A DNA stretch of 58,072 nt from Haloplasmataceae bacterium. GTDB lineage: Bacteria; Bacillota_I; Bacilli_A; Haloplasmatales; Haloplasmataceae. The translations under genes were made by a program, and so were the position numbers. The stretch is taken from the NCBI GenBank assembly GCA_029240795.1, contig JARDZP010000007.1, positions 1 to 58,072 of the forward strand. Reading direction: 5' to 3'. This document shows, one piece after another, positions 1 through 8,659 of the stretch (positions within the stretch are counted from its first letter, which is position 1; every line of letters starts with the position of its first letter). The notes beneath the pieces are model-generated. The model was not told the DNA's origin. It did not search any database and worked only from the letters and a program-made list of their open reading frames with translations.

Positions 1-149
1 TTTTCATATAAAGCTTGTAACCCTTTGTATTGTGGTGTAAAACCACAGCCCGTTGCTGTATTAACAATAAGAAGAACCTTTCCCTCATATTTTTTAATCA
101 TTACCATCTGTTCATTAATATCTTTTACTTGGTAATCATATAGTTTCAT
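1..149 (-). CDS. Glutathione peroxidase family protein, N-terminal fragment (gene runs off the window)
   Basis: Only the first ~49 codons are in the window. The translation starts [14 protein letters not shown] and contains [20 protein letters not shown], which is the hallmark of bacterial thiol-type glutathione peroxidases (BsaA/BtuE type). The cysteine in GCGFT is the expected peroxidatic residue. The family reduces hydroperoxides, usually with thioredoxin as reductant in Gram-positives. The ATG at 147-149 has an AAGGGA ribosome binding site upstream. The 3' two thirds lie to the left of base 1, so completeness cannot be judged. Confidence 0.85.
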   Translation of the reverse strand, partial: MKLYDYQVKDINEQMVMIKKYEGKVLLIVNTATGCGFTPQYKGLQALYE

Positions 150-405
150 AAATTTAAATCCCTTTCAATTGTGCGAAATTTTATTGATTTCAATGTTTAT
201 AAATTTTTTTTAGCACTTTGATATAAAGAGCACATTCCACATACATTTTTTCATTTACTAATCTACCATAAATATTTTTCTGAAACTCTTTCAATACTAA
301 ACAAATCTGAAATCATATAACTAAAATAGTTAGGTATTTTATACAAAACCTTCAACTTTTTATATTATAGAATCTTGTTACATTACAAGTTAAAATAATT
401 TCTAA

Positions 406-1254
406 TTATAAAAATACATTCAATTGTTTAATTAGTTTTAATCCCATTTCGTAACCACAATGATAATCACTTTCTAGAATATTAAGTTCTTTAGTTAAAC
501 GTTTTGTTTTGAATGTATCAGGAGGATTTACCTCGATAATATTGACATCTTTGTTATTTCTCATAAATTCGATTGATTCATGATATGTTTCAGACCGCAT
601 TTTTAAAGATTTTTTTAGTTGAGGATATTTAATAAACAAAACATTGGTCATAAAGTGGGTCTTCCGGTGTTTGATTGTAAATGAATAAGGACGAGAACGA
701 AGTACAACAATTATTTTCGCTCCTTGATTAACTGCTTCTTTAATAGGTATTGGATCTGCAATTCCACCATCAACATAAAACTCATCATTTATTCTAATAA
801 AATCACGATAAAATATAGGTATACAACTTGATGCTTTTAATACATTTTCGATATTATCTTCGTTGGGTTTTACATATTTGATTTTACCTGTTTTAACCTC
901 TGTTATACCAACATAAAATTCACTTTTTGAACTTAATACCTTACTTGTATTTAATGGAATTTCTTTTAAAGTAATATCCCATAACCAATCAAGATCAAGA
1001 TAATGTCCTCCTTTTAAGAATTTCTTCCAATTAATAAAATCTTTTCTCAAATTATAGTCAGTATACACTTTATAACTTCTCTGATACATACCAGCCAACA
1101 ATGTGGTAATATTATTAGCTCCTGCTGAAACGCCTATACATAAATCAAAAGGATTATAATCATGTTCTATAAATGCATCTAAAATACCTGCTGAAAAAAT
1201 CCCTCTCATAGCTCCACCTTCAACAACCAATGCCACTTTATTCTGTTTTTCCAT
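406..1254 (-). CDS. Patatin-like phospholipase (RssA/YjjU-like)
   Basis: A 282-residue patatin-fold serine hydrolase. The oxyanion-hole motif GGAMRG lies near residue 14, the nucleophile elbow GVSAG near residue 43 and the Asp of the Ser-Asp dyad in DGGIADP near residue 162. The length fits bacterial stand-alone patatins, which cleave acyl groups from phospholipids. The open frame begins with a GTG at 1263, but that GTG sits inside the AGGGTG ribosome binding site, so the ATG at 1252-1254 is the likely start. No signal peptide is seen, so it is probably cytosolic. It stands alone on its strand, and its physiological substrate is unknown. Confidence 0.85.
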   Translation of the reverse strand: MEKQNKVALVVEGGAMRGIFSAGILDAFIEHDYNPFDLCIGVSAGANNITTLLAGMYQRSYKVYTDYNLRKDFINWKKFLKGGHYLDLDWLWDITLKEIPLNTSKVLSSKSEFYVGITEVKTGKIKYVKPNEDNIENVLKASSCIPIFYRDFIRINDEFYVDGGIADPIPIKEAVNQGAKIIVVLRSRPYSFTIKHRKTHFMTNVLFIKYPQLKKSLKMRSETYHESIEFMRNNKDVNIIEVNPPDTFKTKRLTKELNILESDYHCGYEMGLKLIKQLNVFL

Positions 1255-1389
1255 CTTAATCACCCTAGCTTGAAATATTTCATCTCTATTATAATCAATA
1301 AAATAATCAATTTTTATGCTATAAATTAAGAAAAATAATAAAAGTACTACAATTTCTTGTTCAATGTCTTTTCAAAGAAAGGATCTCTA

Positions 1390-1449
1390 TCACATTTTCA
1401 AAGATTTTTTAGAACCACAGTACGGGCAAACTTTATAATTAATAGCCAT
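1390..1449 (-). pseudogene. 19-codon ORF with half a zinc ribbon, probably a truncated small gene
   Basis: An ATG overlapping the end of the upstream acetyltransferase gene, 9 bases after an AAGGGG sequence, opens a frame reading MAINYKVCPYCGSKKSLKM and then TGA. The CPYCGS knuckle is the first half of a typical small zinc ribbon, but no second CxxC follows in this frame. An A6 run just after the knuckle and longer open stretches in the other two frames suggest the rest was lost by frameshift. This is a weak call: it may not be expressed. Confidence 0.3.
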
Positions 1450-1933
1450 TCATCATATCCCCTTTTATTAAATCTGTTTTGATCCAGAATCTTCTAACAA
1501 TGTTTCCGTTAATTTCTGTCTCTTCAGATTCAAAAACACCACCATTTTTAATAATTGTTTTTTCTGAAGCTATATTACCTTTATTACATGTTATTAGAAT
1601 CTTATCCATTCCCATAGTTTTTGTTTTTTCGAGTGCTAGTGCCAACATTATCGTTGCGTATCCTTTACATCTTTCACTAGGTCTTATTCCAAAGCCAATA
1701 TGTCCATCGAATTTAAGTAAGTAATCATTCAATCGATGACGAATATTTACAGCACCTATTACTCTTTCGTGATTTACTAACCAATAAGTTGTATTTTCAA
1801 CTTGTTTTCCTATTAATCCTATACCATTACTAAAGTCCGCTAATTTTTGAATCAATAGTGGAAGATTATCATTTTCAATATTTATAGTCCATGGTTTTGG
1901 TTTTTCATTATGATTTTTCCAATCATCTATCAT
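1439..1933 (-). CDS. GNAT family N-acetyltransferase (COG3981-like)
   Basis: A 164-residue GNAT protein with the acetyl-CoA binding region GIRPSERCKGYATIMLALAL (residues ~78-97) and the C-terminal half ITCNKGNIASEKTIIKNGG typical of predicted acetyltransferases of this group. Its acceptor substrate is unknown. The start is a problem. The only ATG (1933) has no ribosome binding site. The frame stays open upstream, where EIKLIKPTLDLKDEYLDM matches what I expect for the family's N-terminus, back to an ATA codon at 1988-1990. That ATA lies 9 bases after an AGGGG. Either initiation uses ATA or the ATG was mutated. The catalytic domain itself is intact. Confidence 0.75.
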   Translation of the reverse strand: MIDDWKNHNEKPKPWTINIENDNLPLLIQKLADFSNGIGLIGKQVENTTYWLVNHERVIGAVNIRHRLNDYLLKFDGHIGFGIRPSERCKGYATIMLALALEKTKTMGMDKILITCNKGNIASEKTIIKNGGVFESEETEINGNIVRRFWIKTDLIKGDMMNGY

Positions 1934-2013
1934 ATCTAAATATTCATCTTTAAGATCTAATGTTGGTTTTATTAATTTAATTTCGTTTATTCAAATACAC
2001 CCCTATCTTTAAC

Positions 2014-2045
2014 AAAAAGCATCTATCCTACACAGATAGATGCAA
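2014..2045 (-). terminator. Rho-independent terminator downstream of ywbE
   Basis: Nine-base-pair stem GCATCTATC/GATAGATGC (2019-2027 with 2035-2043) and a 7-base loop. It is followed on the minus strand by a five-base U run. Confidence 0.8.
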
Positions 2046-2063
2046 AATATTTTATCTAAATAT

Positions 2064-2258
2064 TCATTTTATTATTTCCTGAACTCTACCTACAATGCCA
2101 TTCACTAGCATCACTTTTATTCCCCGAGGATGATTAGATGAATTTGTAAGAATTCTTTCAACCACACCTTCTGTTAGTTTACCTGAGCGCTGGTCTTGCT
2201 TTTGAACAACTCGCACTTTTGTTCCCTGTTTAATATTATCTCGTATAGTTCCATTCAT
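2064..2258 (-). CDS. ywbE: YwbE family protein (DUF2196)
   Basis: A 64-residue protein with the conserved pattern of the YwbE family: RDNIKQGTKVRVVQKQDQRSG at the N-terminus, then LTEGVVERILTNSSNHPRGIKV. Full length for the family. The function is unknown. The fold predicted from the family is a small all-beta, SH3-like unit. Start ATG is preceded by AGAGGA. It lies 17 bases downstream of the HutD gene on the same strand, so the two may be cotranscribed, and a hairpin terminator follows. Confidence 0.85.
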   Translation of the reverse strand: MNGTIRDNIKQGTKVRVVQKQDQRSGKLTEGVVERILTNSSNHPRGIKVMLVNGIVGRVQEIIK

Positions 2259-2275
2259 AATATTGTCCTCTTTCT

Positions 2276-2899
2276 TTAAATAGTATTAAAGCTTATACCA
2301 GTTCTAATCAAATCAGCCTTGCCTGCTTCATCATTATAAATTTTCATATATAAGTCAATATCATCTTTAAATGTTACTAGTATAATATCACCTTCATATA
2401 GAATGATTTCATCATTAGAGGATATTTCTATTCTAACTTGTCCATGAATACAATATATAGCTTGAAGGTTATGTAAATATTCCTTTTTATTATTAATAGA
2501 AATGAGATAAGATTGATCTTTTTCAAGATGAATAGCCTCTAATTCGCCATCACAATCTTCACTCATCATCAAATTAAAATCAGTCACTTTCCCAAAACTT
2601 TTTGACATCCAGTTCCCACTGAAGAAATCTTGATCAAATGATTTCAAAATGCTTTTATGATAACCAACATGTTCTAGTATCAGCTTTCCTTCAATAATCA
2701 TTATAATTCTTTTGAAATTGGGAAGTGATGTAAAAATAGTTTCTTCAAGTTCCACTTTAGCTGAGCTTAAACGCCATTTAAAATTTCGTTCACTATATAA
2801 GGCACTTTTAGGGTAAATTGCTAGTTGAGTGGTAGTACCACCTGACCATTTTGATACTTGAAATTGCTCTTTTCTGATTATTTCAATTTCATATGACAT
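2276..2899 (-). CDS. HutD/Ves family protein (DUF886)
   Basis: A 207-residue double-beta-barrel (cupin-like) protein. Motifs seen are KWSGGTTTQLAIYPKSA near residue 17, FKWRLSSAKVE near residue 39 and a predicted core ending in IHGQVRIEISS, all matching the HutD/Ves family. HutD is tied to histidine utilisation in proteobacteria, but no hut genes are nearby, so its role here is open. The open frame starts at 2947 but has no ribosome binding site there. The ATG at 2897-2899 follows GATGGTGATAAA and starts the conserved MSYEIEII. Confidence 0.8.
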   Translation of the reverse strand: MSYEIEIIRKEQFQVSKWSGGTTTQLAIYPKSALYSERNFKWRLSSAKVELEETIFTSLPNFKRIIMIIEGKLILEHVGYHKSILKSFDQDFFSGNWMSKSFGKVTDFNLMMSEDCDGELEAIHLEKDQSYLISINNKKEYLHNLQAIYCIHGQVRIEISSNDEIILYEGDIILVTFKDDIDLYMKIYNDEAGKADLIRTGISFNTI

Positions 2900-3011
2900 T
2901 TTATCACCATCATTTGAGTTTCTATTTTGAAATAAATAGTCATTCAAATTTCGCTATCTATACTGTTGATTCTTATAAATTCAAATATTTACAATACTTG
3001 AATAATAGTTA

Positions 3012-3200
3012 CTAATTATTGGCATTTGGAATAATAAGTGCACAAATCAAATAAGCTAATATTCCACTTCCACCAAGCAATGCAAAAAACACCCAGGCTA
3101 CACGTACAAGTGTAGCATCAATATTAAAATATTCACCCATTCCACCGCAAATTCCCGCAATCACCCTATTAGAATTTGATTTAGTTAATTTCTTATCCAT
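3012..3200 (-). CDS. PspC domain protein
   Basis: A 62-residue single-domain PspC protein. The N-terminal KLTKSNSNRVIAGICGGMGEY is the diagnostic PspC pattern. It is followed by NIDATLVRVAWV and a hydrophobic segment with GGSGILAYLICALIIP. PspC proteins sit in the membrane and signal or buffer envelope stress. A GAGGAA ribosome binding site precedes the ATG. A possible promoter (TTACAT, 16 bases, TAAAAT) lies in the upstream intergenic stretch. It is likely monocistronic. Confidence 0.9.
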   Translation of the reverse strand: MDKKLTKSNSNRVIAGICGGMGEYFNIDATLVRVAWVFFALLGGSGILAYLICALIIPNANN

Positions 3201-3601
3201 TTTTTATTCCTCATCTTTCATTTATTCTTTTTAAAACTCTATTATTATCTTTATTTTATCACATTTATTTAAAAATGTAATTATTTCTCTTATATACTTT
3301 TTAAATAATGGATATTTCATTCAATTATCGAATTAATTTCAAGTGGATACTCTTTGTGCATGATCTACTTCAATTGAATTATCTATTTTTAGTTTTGTTT
3401 AAGTTTAACTTTTCCACCTTTATACTTTATTGATACATGTGATAAAATATAACTAAGAAAACCTACTTACAAAAAAAAATTAATTTATCGCTATATACAC
3501 TTAGGTATAAAAAATTATGTTTTCATTGATATGATTTTTGATATATTGGTTCAATAAGCAAAAAAAACTTATTACTAAATAAAGTAATAAGTTTTTTTAT
3601 A
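3201..3601. other. Intergenic stretch, no gene seen
   Basis: AT-rich spacer between pspC and the unknown gene at 3602. The first ~100 bases probably hold the pspC promoter on the minus strand. The last 40 hold a terminator hairpin. Short open frames in between have no ribosome binding site and no recognisable motif. Confidence 0.5.
3562..3600 (-). terminator. Terminator of the ATP-grasp operon
   Basis: Perfect stem AAAAAACTTATTAC/GTAATAAGTTTTTT with an 8-base loop, directly after the stop codon at 3602. The A-rich and T-rich flanks would let it work on either strand. Confidence 0.8.
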
Positions 3602-4375
3602 TTATCCAATCCCTCGATAACCAATACCTGAATTATGCTCCATGGGTTCTGGTACACGACCACCAAATCCTCCAGTTGCATTTCTTCTTAAGCCAAATAA
3701 AATACTTGACCGATACAATAAACTTTTAAATCGTGAAGGTTTACTAACTTTTATATCAGAGATGTCCTTATTATTTTTTACAATCTGTATTTGGATATTT
3801 TCTTGCTGGTATCTAAATAAGATGTGAGAAAGATCACTTTCTACATTTTCTGAAAATATTAAAACTTTATTAAATCCAGCATTCTTTAAATATTTTCCTG
3901 ATGGCATATCTTGTGCAAATATACACCATCTATTATCATATTTCCCTGGGGACTTACTATATCCTTCCATTCTTCTTGAGTCTAACATAAATACAGGAGC
4001 AGCATCGTCTCGTATTTGAGCTGATTCAATTATCTTTCCACCACTATAAAGTAGATTCGTTATAGGAGTTACATTAACAATCATACTTTTCTCACTTGGA
4101 CCTTTACATCCATTGTATAGAAGTACTGGTCTATAGCCTCTTTTTGCTAATGTAATGGCAACTGTCACAGTTCTTTCACCCGGTAAATCAAGTATGATTG
4201 CTGTTTGATTATCTACTACATTAATCCAATCAATATCCTTAACCTCTTTAATTTCTCTTTCCTCAAAATCATTATTACTTAATGTCGCAAACAAAACTGG
4301 CTTTGACCAAGCTGTCCAGTTTACGTGGTCTGGCGCCCATGCAATAAATGTTGAGATTTTTTTATCATCCATCAT
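3602..4375 (-). CDS. Unknown protein of the ATP-grasp/DUF350 operon
   Basis: A 257-residue protein of unknown function. There is no signal peptide or clear membrane segment. It reads as a soluble alpha/beta protein (TAIILDLPGERTVTVAITLAKRGY, residues ~55-78; PVLLYNGCKGPSE after it). The C-terminal ~30 residues are glycine- and arginine-rich (GLRRNATGGFGGRVPEP) and probably disordered. The ATG pair at 4370-4375 follows AAGGAGGGG, which also contains the stop of the preceding gene, so translation is probably coupled. As the third gene of the operon it is likely to act with the ATP-grasp enzyme, as inferred from context only. Confidence 0.6.
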   Translation of the reverse strand: MMDDKKISTFIAWAPDHVNWTAWSKPVLFATLSNNDFEEREIKEVKDIDWINVVDNQTAIILDLPGERTVTVAITLAKRGYRPVLLYNGCKGPSEKSMIVNVTPITNLLYSGGKIIESAQIRDDAAPVFMLDSRRMEGYSKSPGKYDNRWCIFAQDMPSGKYLKNAGFNKVLIFSENVESDLSHILFRYQQENIQIQIVKNNKDISDIKVSKPSRFKSLLYRSSILFGLRRNATGGFGGRVPEPMEHNSGIGYRGIG

Positions 4376-4376
4376 A

Positions 4377-5591
4377 TTACCCCTCCTTTGAAACTAAAAT
4401 AGGTATGTCTTTTGCGTTTGCATCAATTCTTGGATAAGTACTTATTCTTCCATAGAATCCAGCAAATTTCCCATTAACAGTAAATACTCCTACGCAAAGG
4501 TGATACTGATCTCCTTCTTGTGTTTGCAATGGTTTACTCATAAAACGCCTTTGCGCTAACCAATCTTTATGAAATAAATGAGCGCTTTTTTCAATTTTTT
4601 TAAGTTCCTTTTTTGAAACAGCTTCTTTAATTGATATCCCTTCACCAACTCGACCTAATGCAGGTTTATAAATCCATCCTTCTTCTTTTAAACTCACTTC
4701 TTTTGGGTCCTTTGTTTCTGGCAACAACATTTTCCAAGTTTGATTGGGAGTTCCAAGTTTATCCCAAACAATTGGCAGTCGTTTAGATTGTGTGAAGATC
4801 GATACAGGATGGTTACATGAAGGTGTTGTACTACTATAATAACCTTGCCATTTTGATAAACGTGGTAGAGTGTTTAACCATTCAAGCGGAAAGAAACGCA
4901 TGATTCCATCAATTTTTCCCTCTTGCTCTTCTAATATACAATATGCTTCATTATTTTTCCATCTAATATGGTCGGGTGCAGCCATAATCGTTTTAATTCC
5001 GAATTCATTGAAATAATCACTCGCAAACTGCATGACCTGGCGGTCATCTGAATAGGAAGTCGCATGAACAAAAGCAATTGTACCACTTGATTTAATATGT
5101 GACTTAAAGGCTTCTGCTAAACTTTTGGCTACATCTCCATATTGAATGTGATTATTAAAATACTTTGCCGCGATTTTTGGTAAAATAGATGCTTCGGCAA
5201 ATCCACCTGGAACGTCACTATTTACTTCTGAAACAGACCACCCATCAACAGTAGGGTGAAAATCAAAACGCATCAATCGAACATGATCTTCTCTTTTATA
5301 CGCTTTTGAAGTCTTTAAAGCTTTTTTTATGCCACGAGGTAAACCTAATTCATTATATAATTTCGGTTCATTTAAAAGAGCCTCTTCCATTAACATTGTT
5401 TCAATAGACAAATCCTCAGCCCATTTTTCCAATTTCATTGCTGTTTCAATACTTAAAACAACAACATTTTGCGAAACTGTATTAACATCATTCACTTGTG
5501 GATCCCATTTATAAGCATTAAAAATAGCTTCATATCGGTAATTTGAATATTGATCATTTGGTATCGTTACAAGTTTTACTGGTTCTATCAC
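4377..5591 (-). CDS. Glutathionylspermidine synthase-like ATP-grasp protein
   Basis: About 404 residues, matching the glutathionylspermidine synthase preATP-grasp/ATP-grasp family. FDFHPTVDGWSVSEVNSDVP and PGGFAEASILP lie in the N-terminal half, and GWIYKPALGRVGEGISIKEA and LAQRRFMSKPLQ form the ATP-binding half. The family joins a carboxylate to an amine, as in glutathione-spermidine ligation. The real substrate in Gram-positives is not known, and the amidase half found in the E. coli enzyme is absent. The open frame runs to 5690, but that would overlap the upstream gene by ~100 bases. A GTG at 5589-5591 follows GGAGGGTTAAT and overlaps the upstream TGA as GTGA, so I place the start there. 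Confidence 0.8.
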   Translation of the reverse strand: MIEPVKLVTIPNDQYSNYRYEAIFNAYKWDPQVNDVNTVSQNVVVLSIETAMKLEKWAEDLSIETMLMEEALLNEPKLYNELGLPRGIKKALKTSKAYKREDHVRLMRFDFHPTVDGWSVSEVNSDVPGGFAEASILPKIAAKYFNNHIQYGDVAKSLAEAFKSHIKSSGTIAFVHATSYSDDRQVMQFASDYFNEFGIKTIMAAPDHIRWKNNEAYCILEEQEGKIDGIMRFFPLEWLNTLPRLSKWQGYYSSTTPSCNHPVSIFTQSKRLPIVWDKLGTPNQTWKMLLPETKDPKEVSLKEEGWIYKPALGRVGEGISIKEAVSKKELKKIEKSAHLFHKDWLAQRRFMSKPLQTQEGDQYHLCVGVFTVNGKFAGFYGRISTYPRIDANAKDIPILVSKEG

Positions 5592-6433
5592 ATTAACCCT
5601 CCGATCACTAAATCGTAGATTGGATTCTCTTTTAATGGAGGAATCAAAGTGACACACAATATCGCAATTAACACATAAATTAATCCCCATAGAAATGATC
5701 CAAACACATTATATTTAATAGTTTCTTCTTTTTGTTCATATAGCCTATATAAATTCTCAATTACTAAGACCAATAATGTGAGTATCAATACAGGCCATCC
5801 ATCCCGAAATTCCCAAATTGTTGCGCTAGCTGAAGTCCAATCGCCTGAAACTGCTCTCCCTAGAATGATCCCACTTGCTAATAAATAAAAACCGATTCGA
5901 ATGCCTGTAGGTGTATTACGTTCAACAGTTATTCGATCAAATATATGAGTAAACTTATTAATAAAAATGGTTAGAATAAACCATGTTATTAATCCTAATG
6001 CACCCGCAAATACTACACACCACCATCCAGGACCGTCACCAATATTTGCACCTGAATAAATAAGTGTTAATCCCAAAAATCCACCCATAACGGTATAGAG
6101 TGCTGCGTTATTGTTTAATTCTAAAGCATCATCACGCCATGATAAATCAAAAAACTTCGCCATGAGTCTTAAACCGAAACCTAACCAAGCAAAACCCAAA
6201 AATATGTACACTAATTGGTAAAACATACTATCTACTACATCAAATGAAGCAAGTTTATTTAATACATAAATAATGATTACTAAGCTAAATACGGGTAATA
6301 AACCTAATAACAATCGTTCTTTTCTATTTCTATTTGACGGCCATTTTTGATTTAAAGAAACATACCATCCAATAAAAACTTTAAATGTGAAATAGATACT
6401 TACTAAAAAAACTATAACTTCTAAATTAAACAA
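5588..6433 (-). CDS. Multi-pass membrane protein with DUF350-like motifs
   Basis: A 281-residue integral membrane protein with about seven hydrophobic segments spread over the whole length. Two stretches resemble the repeated motif of DUF350 proteins: NNNAALYTVMGGFLGLTLIY (residues ~112-131) and VERNTPTGIRIGFYLLASG (~178-196). DUF350 proteins commonly pair with glutathionylspermidine-synthase-like enzymes, which fits the next gene. The start is a TTG at 6431-6433 after GGGGGAG. The stop overlaps the next start by four bases, so the genes are translationally coupled. The molecular role is unknown. A possible job is handling the membrane-linked product or substrate of the ATP-grasp enzyme. Confidence 0.6.
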   Translation of the reverse strand: MFNLEVIVFLVSIYFTFKVFIGWYVSLNQKWPSNRNRKERLLLGLLPVFSLVIIIYVLNKLASFDVVDSMFYQLVYIFLGFAWLGFGLRLMAKFFDLSWRDDALELNNNAALYTVMGGFLGLTLIYSGANIGDGPGWWCVVFAGALGLITWFILTIFINKFTHIFDRITVERNTPTGIRIGFYLLASGIILGRAVSGDWTSASATIWEFRDGWPVLILTLLVLVIENLYRLYEQKEETIKYNVFGSFLWGLIYVLIAILCVTLIPPLKENPIYDLVIGGLM

Positions 6434-6527
6434 ACTATCATCTCCCCCAATTCAAATGAATATAAACTAATTTTACCAAAATCTTCTATATTTTTATAGA
6501 TATTTTAATAAAATTTAATTAATAAAT

Positions 6528-6552
6528 AAAAACTCCCGATCATTTCGGGAGT
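6528..6552 (-). terminator. Terminator of the HD-GYP gene
   Basis: Stem ACTCCCGA/TCGGGAGT (6532-6539 with 6545-6552) immediately after the stop at 6558. It is followed on the minus strand by a U-rich run. Confidence 0.85.
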
Positions 6553-6557
6553 AAATT

Positions 6558-7568
6558 TTATTCAAATTGATTTGTGATTTCATCAAATAGATTAGAAAAC
6601 TCCATTTCATGTTCCAGAAACACATCAACAATATCTGGATCAAAGTGGTTACCTCGTCCTTGTTTGATTAATACGAGACTTACATCATGAGAATAAGCTT
6701 CTTTATATAACCTTTTTGACCTTAACGCATCATAAACATCTACAATAGCCATAATTCTTGCTGATAAAGGAATATTATCACTTACTAAACCATTAGGATA
6801 ACCTGTACCATCCCATTTTTCATGGTGATAATGCACAATTTGATAACCCATTTCTAAAAACTTATTATTTGGATATTTTGTTTGAACTTCTTTTAAAATA
6901 CTAGCTCCAATAACTGTATGTTTTTTTATTATCTCGAATTCATCTATACTCAGTTTACCAGGTTTAAGTAAGACATTGTCTGGTATACCTACTTTACCTA
7001 TATCATGTAATGAACAAGCTTTAAAGATATTATCAATAAAAATTCCATCAATATAAGCTTTATATTTAGGTAAGTGAGCTAACTTTTGGGTTAAATATTT
7101 ACAAAGATGAGAAACTCTTTCTACATGTGCGCCTGTTTCATCATCGCGCGAATCAGATAATTTAACTAATGCATAAATTGTTGATAAATGTGAATCAGAT
7201 ATTTCTTTTTCTATTCTATTGTTTTTTTCAAATTCTTTTTTATAATAATCGACAAATATACTAACTATAATCGACATGATTAAGAAAAATAAAAGTCGAA
7301 TGATCCAGTTTATTAAATCCTGCTTTATATTTAAATCAACATCTAAAGGCATAAATGGACCTAATAATAATCCACATAGTACCGCATGAACATAGCCCTT
7401 TATTTTTCCATTTGTTGAAGTCGCTATAATAATTGGTATATTTATAAACATTACATACACATATCGTGTTCCACCTGTATAATAAACAATAATTGTTATT
7501 AGCAAAGTCAGAATATATGAAAATATCAAAAAATAATTTTTTTTAGTTTTTACTTTTAAATTACTCAT
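6558..7568 (-). CDS. Membrane-anchored HD-GYP domain protein
   Basis: A 336-residue protein: 3-4 transmembrane segments in the first ~110 residues, then a short linker, then an HD-GYP domain. Visible motifs are DDETGAHVERVS, CSLHDIGKVGIPD (the HD and IGK residues) and YHHEKWDGTGYPNGL (the GYP loop), with VYDALRSKR at the end of the core. HD-GYP proteins hydrolyse cyclic di-GMP or related signals and are controlled by their sensor part, here probably the membrane region. The open frame begins at 7610, but the ATG at 7566-7568 (MSNLKVKTKK) has a GGGTGAAAAG ribosome binding site and is preferred. Monocistronic. Confidence 0.9.
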   Translation of the reverse strand: MSNLKVKTKKNYFLIFSYILTLLITIIVYYTGGTRYVYVMFINIPIIIATSTNGKIKGYVHAVLCGLLLGPFMPLDVDLNIKQDLINWIIRLLFFLIMSIIVSIFVDYYKKEFEKNNRIEKEISDSHLSTIYALVKLSDSRDDETGAHVERVSHLCKYLTQKLAHLPKYKAYIDGIFIDNIFKACSLHDIGKVGIPDNVLLKPGKLSIDEFEIIKKHTVIGASILKEVQTKYPNNKFLEMGYQIVHYHHEKWDGTGYPNGLVSDNIPLSARIMAIVDVYDALRSKRLYKEAYSHDVSLVLIKQGRGNHFDPDIVDVFLEHEMEFSNLFDEITNQFE

Positions 7569-7783
7569 ACTTTTCACCCAATTAAATTCATAATATCCAA
7601 AATTCAACATTTATTGACATAATTATAACATATAACTAAGTCATAATGAAACAATATGTATGTAATACTTTAAAATAATATTTATTTTAAAATGAATTAA
7701 ATTACTTATTTGTAAAAATTGGCATTTAATTTTATGAAGTATTATTAAAAAAAGATAAATACTATAATTAAGGAGGTGAAAAC

Positions 7784-8143
7784 ATGAAAAAAATCATTTT
7801 TATTTTTACAATTATTTTAACATTAACTTTCATGTTTAATAAAACAGTTTTAGCTAATTCTAATAATTCTTATGAAAAAGTACAACAGGATAAAAGAGGA
7901 CACGTTTTTACAAAGGAGCAAAAAGCTTTAATTGATAAAAAAAGTAAGGAATTAAAAGATAAATATCTTAAGAATTATGAAAAAATGACTACAGATGAAA
8001 GAAATAAAGCGATTGAAAAATATCGTATTGAAATTAGAAAATACATTAAAGATGAATTTGGTGTTACAAAAGATTTTAAACCACAAGATCCATTAGAAAA
8101 ATTTGATGTAGATAAATATCTTCGTAAATTTATTCAAGAGTAA
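7784..8143 (+). CDS. Small secreted protein, unknown
   Basis: A 119-residue protein. Residues 1-25 form a clear Sec signal peptide: MKK, a hydrophobic core and a VLA-N cleavage site. The mature part is highly charged and alpha-helical, with many Lys/Glu/Asp in KAKEL- and EKYR-like stretches, and carries no cysteine. It follows an excellent AAGGAGGTG ribosome binding site. No family is recognised. It is probably exported and either free or loosely cell-bound. Confidence 0.75.
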   Translation: MKKIIFIFTIILTLTFMFNKTVLANSNNSYEKVQQDKRGHVFTKEQKALIDKKSKELKDKYLKNYEKMTTDERNKAIEKYRIEIRKYIKDEFGVTKDFKPQDPLEKFDVDKYLRKFIQE

Positions 8144-8252
8144 AGTATAAATGACCCTCTTAAATAAGCATATCGTTCCGATTTAAAGTTGAAATTTAAA
8201 AGCAAGAATAAATAAATAGTTATCATTAAAATAACAGTGATAAAAATTGAAA

Positions 8253-8282
8253 GAGAATCAAAATGATTCTCTTTTAATTTTT
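8253..8282 (+). terminator. Terminator downstream of the secreted protein gene
   Basis: Stem GAGAATCA/TGATTCTC with an AAA loop followed by TTTTAATTTTT on the plus strand. It lies about 110 bases after the stop at 8143. Confidence 0.7.
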
Positions 8283-8299
8283 ATTATTTTTAGTTTTTT

Positions 8300-8621
8300 T
8301 TAATCTACTTCATTACCATCAACTGTAATATATGCCCTTCCTATTCCATCATGCATGCTGTAATCTACTCTATCTCTTAACTGTTCACATATAAAACTTT
8401 TGATAATGTTTAACACCAATAAAAATGCATAACTTTCCTACTCTATAATCGAGTTAATATCGAATAATAAATCTACCAACTGCATGATCACATGAATCAA
8501 TTATATTAAAAAAATAACTTGGATTACTTATTGCTTGTGCTATTTTTTCCTTTGCCTTATCAAATGGTTCAGGAAAGTTCTGCATCTTCAATACTTTTTT
8601 GGGACAAGTAACATTTTTCAT
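8300..8621 (-). pseudogene. Decayed small gene, C-terminal part resembling SF0329-like proteins
   Basis: An ATG at 8619-8621 with an AAAGGA ribosome binding site opens a frame starting MKNVTCPKKVLKMQNFPEP. It runs ~56 codons to a TAA. A coherent continuation appears in another frame (SFICEQLRDRVDYSMHDGIG, then GRAYITVDGNEVD and a stop). The second part resembles the conserved end of small SF0329-type proteins (LKxRVxYH...GRAYITVDGKEV), from memory of the family. At least one frameshift separates the parts, and the total is much shorter than the source gene would be, so I call it a remnant. Confidence 0.5.
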
Positions 8622-8659
8622 CTTTCGTTCCTTTATTTATTATTGTATAAGCAAGGAAA

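Noticed and set aside
5592-5690. N-terminal extension of the ATP-grasp protein
   Set aside because: It overlaps the coding 3' end of the upstream membrane protein and has no ribosome binding site, whereas the GTG at 5591 does.
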